From NCBI GenBank assembly GCA_018065435.1, contig JAGHTK010000136.1, positions 1 through 38,573 of the forward strand: a DNA stretch of 38,573 nt, read 5' to 3'. This DNA is from Candidatus Alistipes equi. Its GTDB lineage: Bacteria; Bacteroidota; Bacteroidia; Bacteroidales; Rikenellaceae. This document shows, piece after piece, positions 15,111 through 21,985 of the stretch (within the stretch, counting starts at the first letter, position 1; each line of letters starts with the position of its first letter). Position numbers and translations under genes: made by a program. Below the pieces are notes generated by a model. That model was not told where the DNA came from and made no database searches. It was given only the letters and a program-made list of their open reading frames with translations.

Positions 15111-16748
15111 AATAGGCTGTTTTACTTCAACACTTTCCTGTTTTACTTCAGCCTTAGGCTCTGTTGCCTTCTTTGCATCGTAAGCGGCTTTCTTTACCTC
15201 TGTAAGATAAGCCTTAGCAACCATTGGGAACAATTCAAGAAGCAAAACTTCTTTCTCGTTCTCTGCAAGCTTAACGCCTCCTGCCTCTGCAAGTTCTGGA
15301 TTTGGCTGGTGCTGATATTTAGAAATATCGTAATTGGTCTCTTCGCGTACTCCACAAATCTTCATTCTAAATTCAGGATCAACCTTTACAGGAGTCTTTC
15401 CGTATTCACCCTTGACAAGGTTTACAAACTGATTGTTTTTTGTGGAGTATGGCTGACGTCCAGCTTTTTCATCCTGTGCGCGGTTTACGGCCTGAGCACC
15501 AACAATCTGTGATGTAGGCGTTACGAGCGGAGGAAGACCTGCAGAAAGACGTACCTCAGGGATAAGTTCCATAGCACGCTTTAGAAGATCTTCAGCCTTT
15601 AGAGTCTTTAGCTGAGCAACCATGTTTGAGTACATTCCACCAGGGATTTCAGCTTCCTGAACAAACTTGTTAGGAGCAGGGAATCCGAAGTATGCCTCAA
15701 TTGCCTGACATGCGGAAAGTAGGGTAGCGAAATCCTCTGCCTGAGCAGCCTTTACAGCCTTGTCAAGAAGTTCCTCTACTTCCTTTGGCGTTGCATCTGT
15801 CATAGGGTTGAATGGCTTCGGAGCAGGTTTGTCAGCACCGAATACAGAGATGTTCAACTCGGAACGGATGTCTTTGAGTTGCTCGTTAATCTTAGCAACG
15901 GCATTCATATCAACACCGATTTCAATTCCAAGTTTCTTGCAGAATAGATATACAAGTTCCAATGCAGGAGCTGCTGTTCCGCCACCGAACCACCAGCAGT
16001 TTGTATCAACTACATCTGCGCCAGCAACAATGGCAGCATATACGGATGCTAGACCATAGCCAGGTGTACAGTGTGTGTGGAAATCTATTGGAATATTTAC
16101 AGCAGCCTTCAATTTCTTGATAAGTCCGCTTACACGCTGTGGAGGAATAAGACCTGACATATCCTTGATTGTAATCATGTCAGCTCCCAAAGCTGCAACC
16201 TGTCGAGCTTTGTCAACGAAGTATTCGTCTGTAAATACAGGAGCAGGATTTTTCTTTCCCTTTAGTTTGTCAAAGAAAGAGAGCTTTGGATATTTAGGAT
16301 CTACAGTGTAGCATACTGCGCAGTCTGCGATTCCACCATACTTCTTTACATACTTGATAGTTGATTTTACGTTATCGACATCGTTCAAGCAGTCAAAGAT
16401 ACGCATAATACCAAGACCACTTTCGATAGCATTGCGGCAGAAACCTTCGATAATTTCATCCGTGTATGGAGCATAGCCGAAAAGGTTACGTCCACGTGAA
16501 AGAGCTGTAAGTTTTGAAACATCACCAATCTGCTTATGAATGCTCTCGAGACGATACCAAGGATTCTCTTTAAGATAACGCATTACGGAATCAGGAACAG
16601 CACCGCCCCATACTTCCATAGCAAAGAAATGTGCATCCTTGTAGTAAGGAAGACATCTTTCGACCTGTGCTTGGTTCATACGTGTAGCAAACGAAGACTG
16701 TTGTCCATCACGAAGCGTCAGGTCTCTAATCTTTAATTCTTTTACCAT
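14640..16748 (-). CDS. Pyruvate carboxylase subunit B / oxaloacetate decarboxylase alpha-type carboxyltransferase with two tandem biotinyl domains
   Basis: The 702-aa protein begins with an HMGL-like carboxyltransferase barrel (LRDGQQSSFATRM, then the metal site HTHCTPG and IKDMSGL), about residues 1-270. A conserved PYC_OADA domain follows to about 490, then a linker. It ends with two biotinyl domains, each carrying EAMKMEN with the biotinylated Lys. The usual form has one such domain and about 600 residues. It would move a carboxyl group between biotin and pyruvate/oxaloacetate in central C3-C4 metabolism. No biotin carboxylase or membrane decarboxylase subunit lies nearby, so the direction and partners cannot be fixed. 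Transcription starts at the promoter at 16793-16824 and ends at 14589-14618. Confidence 0.9.
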   Translation of the reverse strand: MVKELKIRDLTLRDGQQSSFATRMNQAQVERCLPYYKDAHFFAMEVWGGAVPDSVMRYLKENPWYRLESIHKQIGDVSKLTALSRGRNLFGYAPYTDEIIEGFCRNAIESGLGIMRIFDCLNDVDNVKSTIKYVKKYGGIADCAVCYTVDPKYPKLSFFDKLKGKKNPAPVFTDEYFVDKARQVAALGADMITIKDMSGLIPPQRVSGLIKKLKAAVNIPIDFHTHCTPGYGLASVYAAIVAGADVVDTNCWWFGGGTAAPALELVYLFCKKLGIEIGVDMNAVAKINEQLKDIRSELNISVFGADKPAPKPFNPMTDATPKEVEELLDKAVKAAQAEDFATLLSACQAIEAYFGFPAPNKFVQEAEIPGGMYSNMVAQLKTLKAEDLLKRAMELIPEVRLSAGLPPLVTPTSQIVGAQAVNRAQDEKAGRQPYSTKNNQFVNLVKGEYGKTPVKVDPEFRMKICGVREETNYDISKYQHQPNPELAEAGGVKLAENEKEVLLLELFPMVAKAYLTEVKKAAYDAKKATEPKAEVKQESVEVKQPITGKTVVAPLPGKVIDLKVKVGQEIKAGEEVAILEAMKMENSITSDVAGVVKQILVSVGDNVQTDAILIEVGEKGATVEAPKVQAVAGNKVTAPLPGRLIQLKVKVGDKVSAGQEVAVLEAMKMENSITSDYAGEVKQIVATEGESIQSDAVIMIIG

Positions 16749-16792
16749 ATGTTTTTGAATTTAATTTTGTTGTCGTGTTGTTAACTAAATAA

Positions 16793-16824
16793 CAAAGGTA
16801 TAAAAATTATTTTCCAAATACAAT
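16793..16824 (-). promoter_or_regulatory. Promoter of the biotin-carboxyltransferase gene
   Basis: The minus strand reads ATTG, 20 bases, then TACCTTTG, a full Bacteroidetes -33/-7 match. Transcription would begin near 16786, about 40 bases before the ATG at 16748. Confidence 0.75.
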
Positions 16825-16871
16825 ACCAAGAATTTTCGTAGTAATGATGCCTTACGGGGACTCTTTACTTT

Positions 16872-16893
16872 ATGTTTTCCCTGGCGAAAACAT
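16872..16893. promoter_or_regulatory. Palindrome upstream of the carboxyltransferase promoter
   Basis: ATGTTTTC-CCTGGC-GAAAACAT is a perfect 8-bp inverted repeat about 50 bases upstream of the -33 element. The symmetry and position would suit an operator for a dimeric regulator, but a chance hairpin is equally possible. Confidence 0.35.
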
Positions 16894-17036
16894 AAATTCT
16901 TTATTTGTGTTTCTCTTTAATGCTTCCTTTATTTTGTCACAAACTTTACAAATGAATTTCCACAAATATTCATAATTCACTTTGTATTTAATTAAATATT
17001 AGTGAGTTTGCTATGGTGTATATGTGAATTTTGCTG

Positions 17037-17088
17037 GATGAAACTCCCTATAGCTATCTGGGACTTTGGCTCATGCCCTTCGCTTACT
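17037..17088. repeat. Interspersed repeat copy B
   Basis: GAAACTCCCTATAGCTATCTGGGACTTTGGCTCATGCCCTTCGCTTAC is the partner of copy A at 4523-4573. It lies directly against the stop codon of the sigma-like gene and may act as its 3' end structure. Confidence 0.6.
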
Positions 17089-17987
17089 TACATTCCTATA
17101 AGTTTCTTGAATATACTAACTATGCGGTTCTCTATTCTAGGTATGTAGCTCTCATCACCCTCTTCACAGCATTCGCAAGGCACGAACATTTCTTCCATGC
17201 AGGAAGACTCCAGTTTTTGGAATACCATCAAAGAATTGCGTTTTTGCGTACGTAGTTCCACTATCTGATCATATTGTTCAAGCTCACGTTCAGCCTTGTC
17301 AAGCAGACGCTCCAGAATTGATTTCATGTCAGGTTCCGCTTCGGCATAGATTTCTTTTGCTATGTCAAGTGCCTGTTTATTCAATGTGGCAATCAGTGCG
17401 TCGTTCAGTTCACCAACTAGGCGCTTGATCTTTGCACATAACCTTGATGTTCTGGTGCGTAAAGTTCCTGGATTGATATGCAGAATGCCTGCTACGTCCC
17501 TATCATCCAAATCATCATCAGGCCATGAATAGAATCCCATAAAATGTTTGTAGGCACTGCGGAAGAATAGATATCGGTCTTCACTGGATTCGTGCTGATT
17601 GAACCAGGCAATAGCAAAACCCACATGCGTCAGTGTAATATCCAAAAGTTGACTGCTATCTGTAGATAGAAGTTGTTTGCGGTACTCGGCCAAAGCCTCG
17701 CGCATTTCGATAAGGATTTTGTTCTCCTCCAAAAGAAATCGTCTAAAGGTCTGACGTAGCCATGCAGGGGTAGCCTTTTCATCCCGAATCTGTTGCAGGT
17801 AATATCCCTTGATATCATCTACAACATACTTCGGTTTTGCTTCGTACAGATAGAGGTAAAAATCCGTTAGATAGTCTTCGAATGTTTTCACTGCCTGTAT
17901 GGAATCGTTGAAGAAGACCTGCTGGTAGGTGTTCTCCAGCAGGCCCCGGTGGGTTATCATTAGCAAATTATAGATCTTTTGTTTCAT
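17088..17987 (-). CDS. Sigma-70-like DNA-binding protein, paired with a vWA protein
   Basis: The 299-aa protein has a helical N-terminal region (AVKTFEDYLTDFYLYLYEA) that could match a sigma region 2. Its middle, DLDDRDVAGILHINPGTLRTRTSRLCAKIKRLV (about residues 158-191), reads like the helix-turn-helix of sigma region 4. About 100 more residues of charged helix follow, with a small cysteine cluster (CECCEE) near the end. It is longer than a normal ECF sigma factor and overlaps the vWA gene by ATGA, so the two are probably made together. DNA binding is likely; true sigma activity is unproven. Confidence 0.6.
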   Translation of the reverse strand: MKQKIYNLLMITHRGLLENTYQQVFFNDSIQAVKTFEDYLTDFYLYLYEAKPKYVVDDIKGYYLQQIRDEKATPAWLRQTFRRFLLEENKILIEMREALAEYRKQLLSTDSSQLLDITLTHVGFAIAWFNQHESSEDRYLFFRSAYKHFMGFYSWPDDDLDDRDVAGILHINPGTLRTRTSRLCAKIKRLVGELNDALIATLNKQALDIAKEIYAEAEPDMKSILERLLDKAERELEQYDQIVELRTQKRNSLMVFQKLESSCMEEMFVPCECCEEGDESYIPRIENRIVSIFKKLIGM

Positions 17988-18685
17988 GCTTTTTTGTCTG
18001 GATCTTTATTCTCTCCTTCATCGAAATAACAGCTATCACAGGCCATTGCAATTCTTGCTTCGCGGGCCATTTCTTGTGAATCCATCTGGTAGAACATAGC
18101 ATTCGTTTCAAAATATCTTTCACGACTTCTGCGCTCCTTTTCGAACATCTCCTTGGTTCCTTCATCGTCCTGGACAAAGTTCAATGCATTGGTGATGTTT
18201 ATGGTCATGGCTACCTGTAGGGCATCTTGATTTGCACCGATATATGTAAACATCCAGCCTTTTTTCTTTAGTTTGTCGATAAGTGTGGCAATGGCCCTGC
18301 CATTATACTCCCGACTACAATTTTCCTCTCCATCGGTAATGATGGTCACAAGCACGCTATCATCGTCACTAACCGCGTTTTTGATGCTATTTATACCAAA
18401 GCCAATGGCATCGTATAGAGGAGTACATGCTCCGGGATTATACTCATCAGCTCTAAGGTCATTTACTTCCTTGATTGAAACCTTATCTCTTAAGAGCCTT
18501 ATGTTTTGGGACTCGAAAGGAACGATGCTGACGAGTTGCTCCTGTTCGGGGAATCGCTCCTGGGCTTTGCGTATTGTCTGCAAAGTTTCGTTTAGACCAT
18601 TTAGAGCCTGACGCTCAATACAACTCATGCTACCACTTTCATCCAAAATAATCAGATTAAATACTTTTGTTTTCATACGAATCAT
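17984..18685 (-). CDS. vWA-domain protein (TerY/YegL-like)
   Basis: The 233-aa protein is a stand-alone von Willebrand A domain. It has the metal-site motif DESGSMS (15-21), a conserved Thr region in the middle, and VTIITDGEEN. Similar small vWA proteins (TerY/YegL) occur with Ser/Thr kinases and PP2C phosphatases in bacteria. The start may be ATG 18685 or the next ATG (18676, MKTKVFNL); both are plausible. Its stop overlaps the sigma-like gene by ATGA. The kinase/PP2C operon lies about 4 kb away on the other strand, with the carboxyltransferase gene between, so a link is possible but not shown. Confidence 0.85.
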   Translation of the reverse strand: MIRMKTKVFNLIILDESGSMSCIERQALNGLNETLQTIRKAQERFPEQEQLVSIVPFESQNIRLLRDKVSIKEVNDLRADEYNPGACTPLYDAIGFGINSIKNAVSDDDSVLVTIITDGEENCSREYNGRAIATLIDKLKKKGWMFTYIGANQDALQVAMTINITNALNFVQDDEGTKEMFEKERRSRERYFETNAMFYQMDSQEMAREARIAMACDSCYFDEGENKDPDKKA

Positions 18686-18933
18686 GTTTTTGATTTAACT
18701 CTCTTTCGATAATAGGTAGCTCTTTTTCAGAGGTTGTTACATCAAAGAACAAAATTTTTTTGTGAATTAAATTTTTTGGGGATGAAAATGTAATTTACCA
18801 GCAAGTTTCATTTTGCTGTTTGAATGTCATACAGACATAAAAATCATACTAATAAAGCATAGACAAGCAAGACATACAATCTGCTAAGGAAACTGCGTGA
18901 TATTGATGAGAAAAAGTAAATCTACTTCATCGT

Positions 18934-19773
18934 TCAATCATGGCAATGATATGAAATCAGTCCCTCAATCGGCTCCTTACAAAAATTGTGCACAACAATT
19001 CCTTCTTTTAAGGCAAGTTTTAGGAATATATCCTTACATGCCGAGCCAAAACCTCCAACAATGCCTACTTCATACTTTGAAGTAGGGTATTTAAGAAGCG
19101 AACGGCGAATGAAACGGATAAAATTTTCATCAATGATACTTTGTGCGTATGCATCATCATAATAGTGCTTTACGATAAGAGGCGCAATGCTTCCGAGGTA
19201 TTTGGACGGAGATGGTGAATGGTATACCTCTTCCACGATAGCCTTATATGATGAATCGAATTGCGAGCAGAATTCGCTAGCAAGAATATGCGAAGTCTCT
19301 CCTTTTATAAAATCCGAAAGGAAAATGCGACCCAATGCAGCAGCACTTCCATCGTCACCTATGATGTATCCTCCAGAATACACCCTTCGTTCTATCTTCT
19401 TCCCGTCGTAGAAACATGTGTTCGACCCTGTTCCTAGAATTGCTGCAATACCTTCGCCATGGTGAAACAAAGCGCGAGCGGCACCAAACAAATCGTCATG
19501 AATCTCAATCTTTTGAACTGCAATAAGTGCTCTTATATGTCCTTCTAGTTCGTTTTGTATGCTTTCACTTATAACACCTGCCGTATAAATATACATTCCC
19601 TCGAGTTGCGTTATGGAGAGCTCTTTAATGGAAGATGTAATGGTATTTTTTATGTGTGTCATTTCACCTGCCGATAGATTCATTCCTACGGCTGAATGGG
19701 TGCGTAGCAGATTTCCTCCCTCGATGAGCGCCCACACACTTTTTGTTGCTCCGCTTTCAATAATTACTTTCAT
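18934..19773 (-). CDS. BadF/BadG-type N-acetylglucosamine/N-acetylmuramate kinase
   Basis: The 279-aa protein has the ASKHA fold signature of this family: an N-terminal IIESGATKSVWAL phosphate loop, AAILGTGSNTCFYDG, and GGYIIGDDGSAAALGR. The length fits BadF/BadG-type amino-sugar kinases such as MurK. It overlaps murQ by ATGA. Together they would phosphorylate N-acetylmuramic acid and then remove its lactyl ether in the cytoplasm, feeding peptidoglycan fragments back to GlcNAc-6-P. Preference for MurNAc or GlcNAc cannot be told from sequence alone. Confidence 0.85.
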   Translation of the reverse strand: MKVIIESGATKSVWALIEGGNLLRTHSAVGMNLSAGEMTHIKNTITSSIKELSITQLEGMYIYTAGVISESIQNELEGHIRALIAVQKIEIHDDLFGAARALFHHGEGIAAILGTGSNTCFYDGKKIERRVYSGGYIIGDDGSAAALGRIFLSDFIKGETSHILASEFCSQFDSSYKAIVEEVYHSPSPSKYLGSIAPLIVKHYYDDAYAQSIIDENFIRFIRRSLLKYPTSKYEVGIVGGFGSACKDIFLKLALKEGIVVHNFCKEPIEGLISYHCHD

Positions 19774-20591
19774 TTGTTTGTCGCTAAAAACATATCCACA
19801 GCATCACGTACATGTCCGTATTTAAGAAGAAGTTCGCGAGCCATATTGTAATCTTCTATTCCTGTTTGTTCCATAATCATTCTTGTTCCGCGGTCGACAA
19901 GTTTTTGGTTCGTTAGTTGCATATCAACCATTTTGCATCCTCTAACGTGCCCAAGACGAATCATTGTAGCGGTAGAAATCATGTTAAGCGTCAGCTTGGC
20001 GCACGTGCCTGCCTTTAAGCGTGTACTGCCAGTAAGAAATTCTGGGCCAACGACCGTAACAATCGGTATATCCACTTCTGAGGCAATCAAAGCTCCTTGA
20101 TTGCATGTGATGCACGATGTGAAAAGTCCATGTTCACGAGCTTTACGAACGGCTCCGCGTACGTATGGAGCACCTCCCGATGCTGTGATTCCTATAAGAG
20201 AGTCATTTTGAGTAGGTGAAAATTTAAGAATGTCTTTCCAACCTTGCTCCCAGTCATCCTCCGCCCCTTCAACAGCATCTCTTATGGCACCATCTCCACC
20301 GGCTATAAGTCCTATGAATTTTCCTTTGACGCCAAATGTCGGAGGAATTTCAGATGCGTCTACAATTCCTAGTCGCCCAGAAGTACCTGCGCCAAGGTAG
20401 AATACTCGTCCACCTTCACGCATGCGCGAAACGAGTGCTTCAACCACAGCCTCCACTTCCTTTAGAGCACCTTCCATAGCCCTCGGAACGCATCTGTCCT
20501 CCATATTCATTCCTTGTAGAATCTCAAATACACTCATCTTGTCCAAATTACTGTATTTGGAGTCTTGTTCTGTAGTATTTAAATTACTCAT
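19770..20591 (-). CDS. murQ: N-acetylmuramic acid 6-phosphate etherase
   Basis: The 273-aa protein has the SIS-domain signature of MurQ: YLGAGTSGRLGIVDASEIPPTF, then GGDGAIRDAVEGAEDD, ITASGGAPYVRGA and LTGSTRLKAGTCAKLTLN. Length is slightly short of the roughly 300 residues of E. coli MurQ, but all motifs are present. It cleaves the D-lactyl ether of MurNAc-6-P in peptidoglycan recycling. It is the first gene of a two-gene operon with the sugar kinase. A possible -7 element (TACCTTTA at 20640-20647, minus) lies about 50 bases upstream, without a clear -33. Confidence 0.95.
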   Translation of the reverse strand: MSNLNTTEQDSKYSNLDKMSVFEILQGMNMEDRCVPRAMEGALKEVEAVVEALVSRMREGGRVFYLGAGTSGRLGIVDASEIPPTFGVKGKFIGLIAGGDGAIRDAVEGAEDDWEQGWKDILKFSPTQNDSLIGITASGGAPYVRGAVRKAREHGLFTSCITCNQGALIASEVDIPIVTVVGPEFLTGSTRLKAGTCAKLTLNMISTATMIRLGHVRGCKMVDMQLTNQKLVDRGTRMIMEQTGIEDYNMARELLLKYGHVRDAVDMFLATNK

Positions 20592-20887
20592 GGTTGTTTA
20601 AGATTACAATTAAAAAAAGGATTCAAGCCTTTCTCGTTATAAAGGTAATTCTTTTTTTAGTGATTATTACTTTTGAAATCTTCTTTTGAGACATACTGAT
20701 TTTTCAAACAAAGTGTCTAAAGAAGTAGGAGTTTGCACTTTACATATGTATTTTTGTAAGAGACTTGAAAAATTGTCTAAAGCCACGTGTGGCTCTTCTT
20801 GAATACCAAAAGGATAGGGCGGTAAAGAAGATGAGTTGGACGAAATGTTCAAGAATCGGAAATGGCGTAAAGCAAACGAGCGTACAT

Positions 20888-21838
20888 ATGTCTGCAAAAG
20901 AAAAAAATAGAGCACCAAGGAACCGCACACTTCGAGTTTCAGAAGAGGAAATTCCTTCTTTGGAGGCAATGATTTCATCAATCGATGAACTTAAGAAGGG
21001 CGTTAAAGAAAGAATGATTGTCAATGCTGATCTTTTTCAATGTCTTGATTTAATCCCGGATGAAAGTTTTGACTTGATAATCATAGATCCACCATACAAT
21101 CTATCAAAGACATTCAGTGGTCTTAGATTTTCGGCCATGGATTCCGTAGCGTATGAAACATATCTTCGCAGTTGGTTTGGAAAGGTTTGTGACAAATTGA
21201 GTCCTTCAGGCTCGTTGTATATGTGTGGTGATTGGCAATGCTCTTCTTCTATGCAACGCGTGATTGAAGAACGTCTTATCGTACTTAATCGCATAACATG
21301 GCAGAGAGAAAAAGGACGTGGAGCGGCACACAATTGGAAAAACGGAATGGAGGATATATGGTTTGCCGTAAAAAATGTGAAGGATTACTACTTTGATGTA
21401 AACAGCGTAAAGGTAAAAAGAAAGGTTCGTGCTCCATATCGTGAAGGAGGCTCTCCAAAAGATTGGGAACAGACCTCGTCAGGCAATTTTCGAATAACGT
21501 ATCCATCGAATTTTTGGGATGATATAAGCATTCCGTTTTGGTCTATGCCGGAAAATACGGACCATCCGACACAGAAACCGGAAAAGCTCTATGCAAAACT
21601 TATTTTAGCATCGTCAAAGCAAGGAGATAGGATTTTTGATCCATTTATGGGTAGCGGGACGTCGGCCGTAGTAGCCGAAAAACTAGGACGTAGATTCCTT
21701 GGCGTAGAGATTAGCAAGGAATACTGCCTCTGGGCTGCAAAAAGACTTAATACTGCATTATCGGATAAAACTATTCAGGGATATGTGGATGGAGTCTTTT
21801 GGGAACGTAATTCGCTTCTAGAACAGAAAAAGCGCTAA
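20888..21838 (+). CDS. Adenine-specific DNA methyltransferase, beta class, no partner nuclease
   Basis: I prefer ATG 20888 (MSAKEKNRAP) over the track start 20765, whose first 41 residues look non-coding; ATG 20831 is also possible. The 316-aa product has catalytic motif DPPYNL before the AdoMet motif DPFMGSGTSA, the order of beta-class N6-adenine methyltransferases such as M.RsrI and M.HinfI. HPTQKPEKLYAKLI just before motif I is also typical. No restriction enzyme, specificity subunit or phage genes flank it, so it may be an orphan regulator of gene expression or a moved gene. The recognition site cannot be predicted here. Confidence 0.88.
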   Translation: MSAKEKNRAPRNRTLRVSEEEIPSLEAMISSIDELKKGVKERMIVNADLFQCLDLIPDESFDLIIIDPPYNLSKTFSGLRFSAMDSVAYETYLRSWFGKVCDKLSPSGSLYMCGDWQCSSSMQRVIEERLIVLNRITWQREKGRGAAHNWKNGMEDIWFAVKNVKDYYFDVNSVKVKRKVRAPYREGGSPKDWEQTSSGNFRITYPSNFWDDISIPFWSMPENTDHPTQKPEKLYAKLILASSKQGDRIFDPFMGSGTSAVVAEKLGRRFLGVEISKEYCLWAAKRLNTALSDKTIQGYVDGVFWERNSLLEQKKR

Positions 21839-21923
21839 TGGTTCGTCCCAAATGGCTTTTACACTTTAGATTCACTAGCAATTATTCTGCGTTCCAGAAT
21901 CATTTGAAAATGATAAAAATAAA

Positions 21924-21967
21924 GAGAGTGACTTGTGAGTTGTTAACTTCGAGTCACCCTCTTTTTT
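21924..21967. terminator. Hairpin between methyltransferase and GH3 genes
   Basis: GAGAGTGACT and AGTCACCCTC pair with one mismatch around an 18-base loop, followed by TTTTTT on the plus strand and with A-rich sequence on the other side. It suits termination of both convergent genes. Confidence 0.75.
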
Positions 21968-21985
21968 ATGAGAACTTCAGTTCGC

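Larger units (their letters stand above)
16749..17087. other. Intergenic region with promoter, palindrome and repeat
   Basis: There is no gene here. It contains the minus-strand promoter (16793-16824), an 8-bp-arm palindrome (16872-16893) and repeat copy B (17037-17088). The rest is AT-rich. Confidence 0.7.

Noticed and set aside
14955-15512. 185-codon plus-strand ORF
   Set aside because: It lies wholly antisense to the biotin carboxyltransferase, is very rich in Cys, Phe and Leu, and has no family resemblance; a shadow frame.
20667-21024. Minus-strand ORFs upstream of and overlapping the methyltransferase
   Set aside because: No motif, and they conflict with a gene whose catalytic motifs are unmistakable.
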